DNA from: SVFI01 sp045643145
Lineage (GTDB): Bacteria; Bacillota; Clostridia; Lachnospirales; Lachnospiraceae
Reading direction: 5' to 3'
Assembly (NCBI GenBank): GCA_045643145.1
Contig: JAZUKG010000232.1
Location: 1 to 64,000, forward strand
Length of the DNA: 64,000 bases
The notes under the pieces were generated by a model. That model searched no databases. It saw only the letters and a list, made by a program, of their open reading frames with translations, and was not told the origin of the DNA. The first letter of the stretch is position 1, and every line of letters begins with the position of its first letter. Positions 16,880-25,952 of the stretch are shown piece by piece. Made by a program: the position numbers and the translations under genes.

Positions 16880-18673
16880 CTATACGAAATAGTACATCGC
16901 ATCATAGGTAAGCGGATTTCTGGTCTGATAATCAAACAGACACATCTGCGGCTCTGATAACCTTTCACCGCTTTGTAAATCATAGGTAAAGGTCTCTAAG
17001 TGCGTCATTTTAGCTAATGTTCTGGCATCCTTATCCTGATAAAAGGCCGGCAGATACATAAACTGCTTTGCTTCCGATTGATAAAAATCTCTCATCCTTT
17101 GTTTGTAGCTTTCCTGATCCGGAGCAAACTCAGGTCTCGTTTTCAGATTCTCTCTCAAATACAAATCAAACATCAGACACTGCTTTGCATATTCGATTTC
17201 CTCTAAAGATAACGCCAGGTCTTCTGTCAAAAAGTCCAAGAGTACCTGATATCGATAGCTTCTGGCCGGTGTCTGAATAAAATAGCCGTTCTTTTCAAAA
17301 AAATGACCCAGAGCTTCAAAGAAAGCAAACGCATTCGGATATCTTTTTACAAAAGCAGACAGAGTCGTGACAAACTGATTGCTGTTATAGTAGATTTCCA
17401 CCATTTCCTCGACCTGCTTTAGTTTTCGTATCTCTTCAAATGAAATCCAATTGGTATAAAGCACTTCATAAGGAGGTCTCTGACTGTATACCAGTCCATA
17501 GCTCTCCCTTTTTTCATACATTTTAGAGCCTCGCAGCACCTTTAAAAATCCCAGCTGAAGCTGTTCCGGCTTCATCGCATATACATCATTAAAGGATTTT
17601 TTAAAGCTTTCCATATCTTCATACGGCAGACCGGCAATTAAATCCAAATGGATATGTATGTTGTTTCCCTCTCGAATGCGTCCGACAATTTGCGATAGCT
17701 TTTGTACATCCATACGTCTGTCAATCTCGATAATCGTTTCCGGATTGGTAGACTGCACTCCGATTTCCAGCTGCACGGCTCCCGGCCTAAACTGATTTAA
17801 CAATGTCAGTTCTTCTTCATCCAGAATATCTGCTGCCACTTCAAAGTGGAAATTGGTAATCCCGTTGTCATGTTCTTTAATATACTTCCATATTTCATAT
17901 GCATGCTTTTTATTGCAGTTAAAGGTTCTGTCGACAAACTTTACCTGATTTAATTTCTGATCTAAAAAATACTGAAGCTCACTTTTTACTACTTCCAAAT
18001 CCCTCAGTCTGACTGTCTTATCTATAGAAGATAAACAGTAGCTGCATCGAAACGGACAGCCGCGGCTGGACTCATAGTAAATGATGCGGTTGGTAAAGGG
18101 CTCCATATTATCATATAAAAACGGCAGGTCTGTCAGGTTGGTAAGCTCTCTGGCCCTCGTATATATGGGTTTGTTCTCGGTTTCATCCCAAATACAAAGT
18201 CCCGGAACATTCTCCATTCGGGCATTGCCAATAACCCTATTACTGTTTTCTGTATCCTTGTTTTCTCGCCAAATCTGTTCGTACTGCGTCATTAATTCAT
18301 AGAAGGTTTCTTCCCCTTCACCTACCATGACACCTTTTACAAACGGATATTTCATTAAAACCTCATCTGCTCTGTAGCTTACCTCCGGTCCTCCGAGCCA
18401 GATAGAGACCTTTGGAAGTAAAAGATGAAGATCTGTAATGATTTTTTCTATATAATCTATATTCCAGATATAGCAGGAAAATCCGATCACATCCATTTTC
18501 TGTTCATAGATATCAGCCAGAATATCCTCCATCTGATGATTGATGGTATATTCTCTGATTGCCATATGTTCCTTTAGCAAAGGATTTTTCTTTTGAGCAT
18601 AGGCTGCGAGAGAATAGACGGCCGGATTTGAATGTATATATTTGGCATTCACTGCTGCTAATACAAATTTCAT
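16880..18673 (-). CDS. B12-binding-domain radical SAM protein (DUF4080)
   Basis: The N-terminal cobalamin-binding Rossmann domain (about 1-140) is followed by a radical SAM barrel with the cluster motif GCPFRCSYC (about residue 205), and a DUF4080 C-terminal region. The start at 18673 (MKFVLAAVNAKY) is chosen because the family begins exactly there and AAAGG lies upstream; an in-frame TTG/ATG frame extends to 18757 but its 28 extra residues are not family-like. The reaction is unknown; related enzymes methylate or rearrange unactivated carbons. The gene is read toward the exonuclease, with 30 nt between. Confidence 0.87.
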   Translation of the reverse strand: MKFVLAAVNAKYIHSNPAVYSLAAYAQKKNPLLKEHMAIREYTINHQMEDILADIYEQKMDVIGFSCYIWNIDYIEKIITDLHLLLPKVSIWLGGPEVSYRADEVLMKYPFVKGVMVGEGEETFYELMTQYEQIWRENKDTENSNRVIGNARMENVPGLCIWDETENKPIYTRARELTNLTDLPFLYDNMEPFTNRIIYYESSRGCPFRCSYCLSSIDKTVRLRDLEVVKSELQYFLDQKLNQVKFVDRTFNCNKKHAYEIWKYIKEHDNGITNFHFEVAADILDEEELTLLNQFRPGAVQLEIGVQSTNPETIIEIDRRMDVQKLSQIVGRIREGNNIHIHLDLIAGLPYEDMESFKKSFNDVYAMKPEQLQLGFLKVLRGSKMYEKRESYGLVYSQRPPYEVLYTNWISFEEIRKLKQVEEMVEIYYNSNQFVTTLSAFVKRYPNAFAFFEALGHFFEKNGYFIQTPARSYRYQVLLDFLTEDLALSLEEIEYAKQCLMFDLYLRENLKTRPEFAPDQESYKQRMRDFYQSEAKQFMYLPAFYQDKDARTLAKMTHLETFTYDLQSGERLSEPQMCLFDYQTRNPLTYDAMYYFV

Positions 18674-18928
18674 GTTTTTTACACTACCTTTTATCATCCT
18701 GTTTTTCTTTGATAAATTTAGTATAGTTTTATTTTTCTCTTTTCTCAACCCATGCACACAAAAACAGTAAAATATACGAAAAACAGGCCTTTGTTTACAA
18801 AAATGTTACAAAACGTACTCAAAAATAGTACATATCATTTTTTCAGTGTGATACAATATATAGTGATATATTTTTGTTATTTGCGAGAATCATCAATTAC
18901 AGTTTTTACGATAAATAAGGACTAAACT

Positions 18929-20821
18929 ATGAGAAAAAAATTAGCTATTTTTGCAAACGGATGGAGCGATGAACTCCTTCAGAGATTACTGCAGGGAATC
19001 AGAAATGTAGCAATTCCTGATTTGGATATTTTCACCTTTTTATCCTATGATGCTTTTGGCTCAGGTGAAAAAGTAAATCAGGGCGAAATCAATATTTTCA
19101 CACTTCCTGTCATTTCTGATTATGATGCAGTCATCATTTTGGCAAACATCATGAATTCAACACAGGCTCTGCATCAGTTAGTAGAAAAAGTACGTTTAGC
19201 CAATGTACCGGCTGTCAGTGTCGGAGTTCCATTTGAAGGACTCATGTACGTTGGAGTAGATGATCTGAGCGGAATGCGTGATTTAGTGTCGCATCTTTTA
19301 GATCAGCATGATATTAAAGATGTAGTCTTTATCGGCGGAACCCCGGATCATATCGATTCCAACAGACGTCTAGAAATTACAAAAGAAGAAATGAAAAAAC
19401 GCGGTTTGACACTAGATGACTCCCATATCTTTTACGGAAACTGGGCTTATATAGAGACCGTAAATATTGTCCATGAACTCTATACGAGAGAGGAAGGACT
19501 CCCGGATGCCATCATATGCGCCAATGATGTCACAGCACTGGCAGCTCTGTCACATTTAAATGAAATGAATGTAAAACTGCCGGATTCGGTTGCTGTAACC
19601 GGTTATGACTGTATTCAGGACGGCCGATATTTCTATCCTTCTTTGACATCGGTTCAACAGGATTATAATCAGGTCGGAGAAATGTGTTACCGGCTCTTAT
19701 TTGATCATGCAGATCCAAATATAGAATATGTGGCTACTTCTAAAATGGTGCCGGGCGAAAGCTGCGGATGCCGGGGCAAAGCAGATCACGATCAGGTTCG
19801 TAAAGACTTCTGCAGCTCCAGCTATACCAAGCATTTACAGGGAGAACTCCTGATTCAGATGGAAAGAGCCATTGAACAAAGCATTGTAAATTCAAAGGGC
19901 TATACTTCTTTAAAGGAAAATCTGTGCAATCACTATTTACGAAACAATATTTTTGAGGGGGATGATTTCTATATCATTCTGAACTCTGACCTTTTCAAAA
20001 GTGTACTGGAGGATTTTGACCAGTCACTTTCAGAAGGCTATCAGGGTGAAATGTCTGTACTCGTACCTATGAGAGATAAACAGATTTTAGAGATTGATCG
20101 CATGGAGGCCAGCAAAATCGTGCCATGTTATGAAAGTGAAGAGGATGCACATACCTACTATGTTCTGCCACTGCATCATGAACAGTATAGTATCGGATAT
20201 GTTGTAGTAGTAGACGACCCTCTCCTGGTACAAAGAAATATTTTGTATCCATATGCATCCAGAGTATTGCAGGCATTGTACAACCTTCGAGTAAATATTC
20301 ATCTCGATATTTTAAATAAAAATCTGATGACTCTGTACAATAAAGATGCCATGACCGGACTCTTTAATCGTTTTGGATATGAAAATTTGGCAATTCCGAT
20401 GTTTAAAGAAAGTATCGAACACAATAAACCAATGATGGTTGGCTTTGTGGATATTAACCACATGAAGCATATTAATGATAAGTTTGGTCACCTTCAGGGG
20501 GATGCGACCATTGTAACAGTAGCCGATGCGATAAGGAAAAATGAAAAAGATGAATGGATCGGTATTCGATATGGTGGTGACGAATTCCTCATCCTTACAT
20601 TCTGTGAAAATGAAAATGAAGCCAAATCCATCAAACAGGGCATCATTGATAGCGTGGATGTCATTGCCAGAAAGAATGGTCTCGCATACCATCCGAGCAT
20701 CAGCTGCGGATATGTGATGACAGATCCAAAATCAGACAAAACACTTCAGGATTATATCAAAGAAGCAGATGATATGATGTACGAAATCAAAAGAGAATTA
20801 CATGCAAAAGAGGGTCGATAG
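18929..20821 (+). CDS. Cytoplasmic LacI-type sensor fused to a diguanylate cyclase (GGDEF)
   Basis: The N-terminal half (about 1-285) is a periplasmic-binding-protein-like domain of the LacI/GalR type (SVGVPFEGLMYVGVDD; DAIICANDVTALA; VAVTGYDC) without a helix-turn-helix and without signal peptide or membrane segment, so it should sense a ligand inside the cell. It ends with the CGCRG motif common in this group. A linker region follows, then a GGDEF domain (about 465-625) with an intact YGGDEF (about 548-553). No RxxD inhibitory site is visible before GGDEF. Predicted to make cyclic di-GMP in response to a small molecule. Its last codons form half of the terminator stem. Confidence 0.9.
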   Translation: MRKKLAIFANGWSDELLQRLLQGIRNVAIPDLDIFTFLSYDAFGSGEKVNQGEINIFTLPVISDYDAVIILANIMNSTQALHQLVEKVRLANVPAVSVGVPFEGLMYVGVDDLSGMRDLVSHLLDQHDIKDVVFIGGTPDHIDSNRRLEITKEEMKKRGLTLDDSHIFYGNWAYIETVNIVHELYTREEGLPDAIICANDVTALAALSHLNEMNVKLPDSVAVTGYDCIQDGRYFYPSLTSVQQDYNQVGEMCYRLLFDHADPNIEYVATSKMVPGESCGCRGKADHDQVRKDFCSSSYTKHLQGELLIQMERAIEQSIVNSKGYTSLKENLCNHYLRNNIFEGDDFYIILNSDLFKSVLEDFDQSLSEGYQGEMSVLVPMRDKQILEIDRMEASKIVPCYESEEDAHTYYVLPLHHEQYSIGYVVVVDDPLLVQRNILYPYASRVLQALYNLRVNIHLDILNKNLMTLYNKDAMTGLFNRFGYENLAIPMFKESIEHNKPMMVGFVDINHMKHINDKFGHLQGDATIVTVADAIRKNEKDEWIGIRYGGDEFLILTFCENENEAKSIKQGIIDSVDVIARKNGLAYHPSISCGYVMTDPKSDKTLQDYIKEADDMMYEIKRELHAKEGR

Positions 20822-20836
20822 TCGACCCTCTTTCTT
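20809..20836. terminator. Terminator overlapping the GGDEF stop codon
   Basis: AGAGGGTCGA and TCGACCCTCT are separated by TAG, followed by TTCTTT. The loop is the stop codon of the GGDEF gene. It sits between convergent genes and may serve both. Confidence 0.85.
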
Positions 20837-21597
20837 TATTTGGAATTATTATCCTCTATTACATGATCAAATGTCCAGGAATGATGATTTACCTCTATAA
20901 TTCCGGTTCCGCAGTACTGACAGAATTTAGCACCTAAATTGGTAATCGGTGCTCCGCAGTTCGGACAGTTCACACCAATTGCCGAACCCTCTTTTAACAG
21001 GCTGACATCCTGTACATAAACGAGTTCTATTTGATACTTTGACTGGAACAGCCTTTCCTTGGTACCACTGACAATCTGACCGGTTGAATCCGTCACATAA
21101 CGATAATACTGAACCGATGTCTCAAAGGTTACTACACATCTTCCCGATCTCTTTACATAGGAACTGATCTCCGTACGATGCAAAGCAATCGAATCATAAT
21201 GCATCCTCTGATCCTTATTTTTATAAAATGCAATTTCGTCTTCTAATCTGTTTACTAGTTCCTGACTGCCTTCTCGAAGGAGAGAAGCGTTACCACTGCT
21301 GATAGCAGATAAATAAGAAGTTAATACATTCTCTGCTCTGTGCTTCATTTCCTCATAATTAAACTCGGGAAAATCCCTCGTAATACGCGGCAGACAAACA
21401 CTGGTCATGGCTGAAACTGATTTGGGAGTTCTCGCATACTCCTCTTCCACATTCTGAAATCCCTCTCTCAAGGAATCCGTATGGAAAACTTGTCTGGAAA
21501 ACTCCCTTACCTTTTTCCTTATCACTAATACAGCGACAGAAATAATTACAATTATAACCAGAATGAGAACCAGCACTACAATCAGGCTAGCTGTCAT
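20836..21597 (-). CDS. Membrane protein with Tim44-like domain and zinc ribbon
   Basis: 253 residues: one N-terminal transmembrane helix (about 3-26), a Tim44-like/NTF2-like alpha-beta domain (about 60-205; tyrosine-rich VQYYRYVTD), and a C-terminal zinc ribbon CPNCGAP...CQYCGTG. The Tim44-like fold in bacteria is associated with membrane-bound binding functions. It lies 28 nt downstream of the SPFH zinc-ribbon gene and is presumably its partner. No catalytic residues are apparent. Confidence 0.75.
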   Translation of the reverse strand: MTASLIVVLVLILVIIVIISVAVLVIRKKVREFSRQVFHTDSLREGFQNVEEEYARTPKSVSAMTSVCLPRITRDFPEFNYEEMKHRAENVLTSYLSAISSGNASLLREGSQELVNRLEDEIAFYKNKDQRMHYDSIALHRTEISSYVKRSGRCVVTFETSVQYYRYVTDSTGQIVSGTKERLFQSKYQIELVYVQDVSLLKEGSAIGVNCPNCGAPITNLGAKFCQYCGTGIIEVNHHSWTFDHVIEDNNSK

Positions 21598-21625
21598 ACT
21601 TTATCCTTTCTGATGTCAGATGCAA

Positions 21626-23002
21626 TTACTGAACGATATCATTCTCGTCAAATACATCTCCGCATTCCGGACAGAACTTAGGTGGATTCTTTGGATCCTT
21701 TGGTTCCCATCCGCATTTATCACATTTATAAACAGGTTCTCCTGCAGGTTTCTTTGCGCCGCATTCAGCACAGAATTTACCTTTGTTCTGCTTTCCACAG
21801 GTTGGGCAAACCCATCCGTCTGCTGTCTGTTCTTCAGGCTTTCTGGCACCACATGTACCACAGAACTTACCTTCATTACCGGCTGCGCCGCAGTTACATG
21901 TCCATCCGGCTGCTGCACTTGGAGCCTGCATTGCAGGTGCTGCCTGCTGCATCGGCTGCTGCTGCATTGGCTGCTGAGGCTGCTGCTGCTGTCCCATAGC
22001 GAATAATGTGTTTGCATCCATTCCGCCGGCCATATTTGCCATGTTCATTCCTGCGAATGCCATCATAGGGCCTGTAGAAGTATTAGAAGCAGCTGCTTTC
22101 ATAGCTTCTGCCTGAGCACCAACTAATGTAGCTGCTGCCATATTTGTATTACGAAGAACTGCTGTCTTCTGAAGATCTTTGATCATCTGTTCATCTTCAT
22201 CAGAAGCCTTAACAGTATTTACACCAAAGGAAGCGATTTCGATACCTCTGGTCTGTCCCCATTTTTCAGATAATACGTTGTTAAGCGCATTTGCAATTTC
22301 TTCTGTATGTCCTGGAAGTGCACTGTAACGAACACCCATTGCACTAATCTGTGCAAATGCCGGCTGAAGAGCTGTTAAAAGTTCAGTCTTTAACTGGCTG
22401 TCGATTTTGTCTCTGGTATAGCTGTCTGTTACATTTGAACAAACATTTGTATAGAATAATAACGGATCCACAATCTTGTATGAATATTCACCGTTACAAC
22501 GGATTGAAATATCGATATCAAGACCGATGTTCTGATCTACTACACGGAAAGGAACCGGATTCTGTGTTCCGTATTTATTTCCCATGATTTCCTTTGTATT
22601 TACAAAGTAGATTCTCTGATCCTTTGGAGCATCTCCACCAAATGTGAAACGCTTTCCAATGTTTGCAAAAGTCTGTTTAATTCCTTCGCCTAAGCTACCG
22701 TAGAAAATACTTGGTTCTGTTGAACTGTCATATACGAATTCTCCCGGTTCTGCACAAACTTCAGTGATCTTTCCCTGATCCACAATAAGCATACACTGAC
22801 CTTCGTTGATTGCTACGATAGAGCCATTTGTGATGATATTGCTTTCTCCGTTTACATTACTTGAGTTTCTCTTGTCACTTGTTCTTTTCTGTCCCTTTTT
22901 TACCAGAACATTTACGTCTAAAGAATCACAGTAAAAAAACTCGCGCCACTGATCTCCTAAAGCTGAAGATGCGGCATTCAATGCTGCTTTAATAAGTCCC
23001 AT
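21626..23002 (-). CDS. SPFH-domain protein with three C-terminal zinc ribbons
   Basis: Residues 1-300 form an SPFH (stomatin/flotillin-like) domain of the bacterial YdjI/virion-core-protein group. A Met/Gln-rich linker (QQQQPQQPMQQQ) follows, then three Cys4 ribbons: CNCG...CGTCG, CPTCG...CAECG and CDKCG...CPECG. No transmembrane segment is evident, so association with the membrane would be peripheral. In Bacillus, YdjI recruits PspA-like envelope stress proteins; no pspA is present here. It is the first gene of a two-gene operon with the Tim44-like protein. Confidence 0.85.
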   Translation of the reverse strand: MGLIKAALNAASSALGDQWREFFYCDSLDVNVLVKKGQKRTSDKRNSSNVNGESNIITNGSIVAINEGQCMLIVDQGKITEVCAEPGEFVYDSSTEPSIFYGSLGEGIKQTFANIGKRFTFGGDAPKDQRIYFVNTKEIMGNKYGTQNPVPFRVVDQNIGLDIDISIRCNGEYSYKIVDPLLFYTNVCSNVTDSYTRDKIDSQLKTELLTALQPAFAQISAMGVRYSALPGHTEEIANALNNVLSEKWGQTRGIEIASFGVNTVKASDEDEQMIKDLQKTAVLRNTNMAAATLVGAQAEAMKAAASNTSTGPMMAFAGMNMANMAGGMDANTLFAMGQQQQPQQPMQQQPMQQAAPAMQAPSAAAGWTCNCGAAGNEGKFCGTCGARKPEEQTADGWVCPTCGKQNKGKFCAECGAKKPAGEPVYKCDKCGWEPKDPKNPPKFCPECGDVFDENDIVQ

Positions 23003-23090
23003 AATGTTCTCCCTTTCTTTTGTCTATAAATTATGATTTATAAAAAGCAGATATTCTCTGCTGATTATCAATGTGATGATCGGTCAGATT

Positions 23091-24161
23091 TTAAATAACC
23101 GATACAATGGATAATTCCTTGTGCTGCGTCATATCAATAAAATTGTCGACACATTTGATTGTCGGTCTGGATAAATAAATCGGGTTGATATAAATGACTT
23201 CGCCTTCTAATCCGTTACTGATACGTACTCTCTGTCCGATAAAGGATTTTGAAATATGCTCTAAAAAGGTTAAAATCATTCCAACATCATATTTATCAAA
23301 GCTTTCCTGTTCAAAGGTTGCGATGACGTCAAACGGACAAATCGCTTTTCGATGCGGTCTCGGACTGGTCATGGCATCGTAAATGTCTGCGATGGCCACC
23401 AGCTTGGCATACTTGGAAATTTTATCACCGGAAAATGCATACGGATAACCGCTTCCGTCACATCTTTCATGATGCATCAGTGCTGCATTTTTTACCTCTT
23501 CATGCACATGAATCTGGTCTAATATATGATAACCCTCTATCGGATGACGCTTGATGGCATCAAACTCTGTTTTCGTCAGCTGTCCTGATTTATTTAAAAT
23601 GGATTCCGGGATTTTAATCTTTCCGATATCTGCAAACAAACCGCAGGAAGTGGCTAAAACTCTTTCCTCCTGATTCATTCCTATCCACTCAGCCAAAATG
23701 TTACTGATCATAGAAACAGAAATACAATGCGCATAAGTCGAATTATCAAATTCTCGCATAGTAAGCAGCATATCCATCAAACTGACTGATTTGTTATAAG
23801 AATTGTCAATCAATGTCAGAGTCTGTGACAACAAATTTTCCGCGTCCGTAGAGGAATTCATCTCTACAATACGATTCATTCCGGTTTTTAAATTTTCTAC
23901 ATTTTCCTGAAAACTTGCCTTGAACGCTACAAAATCCGGATTGACCTTGATTCTCTCTGTATATGAAAAATCGTCATGCTCTATAACCGGTGCCACTTCT
24001 TCTTCGATTCGAATCGAGTAAATGGCGAAAGAATCCAGTTTTTCAATAGTATGTTCTGAAAGGATAACCTTTTTCGGTACAATAAGCTGTCCATCAATCG
24101 CAAATATATCTTCCGCGGTAATCATCCCGGGCTTTAAATTTCGAACTAGTATCTTCTTCAT
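23091..24161 (-). CDS. HD-GYP domain protein with altered HD motif
   Basis: 356 residues: an N-terminal DUF3391-like region (about 1-60), then an HD-GYP domain (about 135-310). The GYP signature HHERCDGSGYP is intact near residue 230, but the usual HDIGK reads FADIGK, with Ala at about residue 177 instead of the metal-binding His (codon GCA). The first His (AHCISVS) is present. HD-GYP enzymes hydrolyse cyclic di-GMP; loss of this ligand suggests reduced or altered activity or a binding role. A consensus promoter precedes it. Confidence 0.88.
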   Translation of the reverse strand: MKKILVRNLKPGMITAEDIFAIDGQLIVPKKVILSEHTIEKLDSFAIYSIRIEEEVAPVIEHDDFSYTERIKVNPDFVAFKASFQENVENLKTGMNRIVEMNSSTDAENLLSQTLTLIDNSYNKSVSLMDMLLTMREFDNSTYAHCISVSMISNILAEWIGMNQEERVLATSCGLFADIGKIKIPESILNKSGQLTKTEFDAIKRHPIEGYHILDQIHVHEEVKNAALMHHERCDGSGYPYAFSGDKISKYAKLVAIADIYDAMTSPRPHRKAICPFDVIATFEQESFDKYDVGMILTFLEHISKSFIGQRVRISNGLEGEVIYINPIYLSRPTIKCVDNFIDMTQHKELSIVSVI

Positions 24162-24219
24162 ACCGAAGGCTCCTTTCCTAGATTTTTAATTGTCAGATAA
24201 ATCCCTGAAAACACCTATA

Positions 24220-24248
24220 ATTATAGAAGAATTTAAGGGTTGTGTCAA
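24220..24248 (-). promoter_or_regulatory. Consensus promoter of the HD-GYP gene
   Basis: TTGACA, 17-nt spacer, TATAAT on the minus strand, a perfect match to the sigma-A consensus. The -10 lies inside the palindrome CTATAATTATAG. The leader to the ATG is about 50 nt. Confidence 0.85.
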
Positions 24249-24295
24249 CGAAACAAGTCAACAAACATAGCCGTCTAAATCTGCCATTTTGCCAA

Positions 24296-24324
24296 AAAAA
24301 GTAGGGACTATTTCCCTACTTTTT
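24296..24324. terminator. Terminator after the first BspA-like gene
   Basis: GTAGGGA and TCCCTAC around a 5-nt loop, flanked by A5 and T5, so it can stop transcription in both directions. Confidence 0.85.
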
Positions 24325-24359
24325 ACGGTTTACAATATGTTTTCTTTTCTTTCATTGCT

Positions 24360-25907
24360 TTAATAAGTTTGAACAGTATATTCCATACTTTCTTCACTTA
24401 TATTCGGATTAAACTGAAGCACCCATTTTTGATAACTATCTTTCCATTCTTTCTTTACAAAAAATTGTATATTAAGAGTATCCTCTTCAAGCAAATCGTC
24501 TAGGTTAACCCATTGCGGAGGAGTAGGAGATGTCATATAGAAAGAATAAACATGTGGTATTTTAATAATATCTTCATTCACATGACAATCTATTTTTTTG
24601 AGATTTGATGAAACATAGAATTTTAAATCTATACTTGAGTTCGGTTCAGACTTTATGAATCCTACATAGCTTTCCTGACCATTCCATATCTCGACCTTAT
24701 TGGACATTTTATAGACTTCTTTCTTATTTAAATTCGCTAGTACTAACGTTTTTGTTTTGATGTCATAAATCGTATTTCCGCTTTTCTTAAGGTATGGATT
24801 GGATTTACTTAATACAACCTTTGTAATATAAGAGCTTGTTAATCCTCTATATTCTATTTTTTTCAAAGTTGAAGGTAATGTTACCTTTTTTATCTTGATA
24901 TCATAAAAAGCCTTTTCTCCGATGATCTTTACTCCCTTTGGTACCTCAATAGTATCCACTCCGGCAAACGCATAAATAACCTTTTTATTGCTTTTTTGAA
25001 TCAGACAATGGTTTTTTACATAGAATTTTTTTGTGGAGTTTATTTTCATCTGCTTTATTTTAGGACATGCCCAAAATGCTTCCGAACACATACTGGATAA
25101 CCCAGATGGGAGCTGAACAGATTTTAATTTGGTACATTTCAAAAATGTATATGGATATAGGTCTTTAATCTTTCCGGGAAGTGATACCGATTCTAAGTTA
25201 TGCATATTGGCAAAGGTAAATTCTTCGATTCTGGTTACACTATTTGGGATATTAAGAGATGTCATATCCGTTTCTTTTTTATTCGGATAATTTCTATTCT
25301 CATTATAACACTCGATATCGTCATCATCATATACAATAACAATCTGTCCAAAGATATTTTTATAATCAGAATCATAGTTTACCGGCTTACCACTAACTTC
25401 CGGAAGCCAACCTAATCTGGTAACCTTTTTTCCGTCGATATTTTCCGGAATATTCAATGTACTGTGATCTTGATTGATATCTACTTTGATATAATAAATC
25501 CAAGCTTTTTTCTTATCCTTGCTAATCACATAATGAAAGGTAAAGGCTCCTTGCTGCTTTGTATATTTTTTCTGACAATTCCATTTTCTGTTTTCTTGGT
25601 AATACTCATCCGTTTCCCAGTCTCCCGGCTGTTTCAGCTTTGGCATTTCTTTTTCTTCCATGCCTGTTTCTGTTTTATTTTCGTTGACCTTTGACTCTTT
25701 CACTTCCTGATTAGTTTCTGGGATAACGCTTGTATCTTCCTGTGATATTTCTGTATAGCTATCTGCTTCCAAGCTTTCTTCTATATCATTTTGGGATATG
25801 ATTGTATTTTCACTCACTCCAATATCGCTTGCCATCACAGGACTAACAGATGGTAACAGGATTGCCAAAGACAGGCCTAGACATATCGCTTTTATTTCTC
25901 TTTTCAT
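24360..25907 (-). CDS. Secreted BspA-like leucine-rich repeat protein
   Basis: A 515-residue protein with a signal peptide (about 1-27, ending PVMAS), an acidic low-complexity stretch (about 30-95), then a cell-surface LRR_5 region with BspA-type repeats such as VTRIEEFTFANMHNLESVSL and LKSVQLPSGLSSMCSEAFW (about 215-345). No LPXTG signal or membrane anchor is visible. BspA-like proteins commonly bind host or microbial surfaces. It is a paralogue of the adjacent 531-residue gene; the order and spacing of motifs match along the length, so they arose by tandem duplication and diverged. Confidence 0.83.
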   Translation of the reverse strand: MKREIKAICLGLSLAILLPSVSPVMASDIGVSENTIISQNDIEESLEADSYTEISQEDTSVIPETNQEVKESKVNENKTETGMEEKEMPKLKQPGDWETDEYYQENRKWNCQKKYTKQQGAFTFHYVISKDKKKAWIYYIKVDINQDHSTLNIPENIDGKKVTRLGWLPEVSGKPVNYDSDYKNIFGQIVIVYDDDDIECYNENRNYPNKKETDMTSLNIPNSVTRIEEFTFANMHNLESVSLPGKIKDLYPYTFLKCTKLKSVQLPSGLSSMCSEAFWACPKIKQMKINSTKKFYVKNHCLIQKSNKKVIYAFAGVDTIEVPKGVKIIGEKAFYDIKIKKVTLPSTLKKIEYRGLTSSYITKVVLSKSNPYLKKSGNTIYDIKTKTLVLANLNKKEVYKMSNKVEIWNGQESYVGFIKSEPNSSIDLKFYVSSNLKKIDCHVNEDIIKIPHVYSFYMTSPTPPQWVNLDDLLEEDTLNIQFFVKKEWKDSYQKWVLQFNPNISEESMEYTVQTY

Positions 25908-25952
25908 AAATATGTTTCCCCACTTTTTCTGATTATATCTATTCTTTCTGCA

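Noticed and set aside
21620..22006. Cys/Leu-rich plus-strand frames opposite the SPFH gene
   Set aside because: They mirror the Gln/Met linker and zinc ribbons on the minus strand, with no ribosome site.
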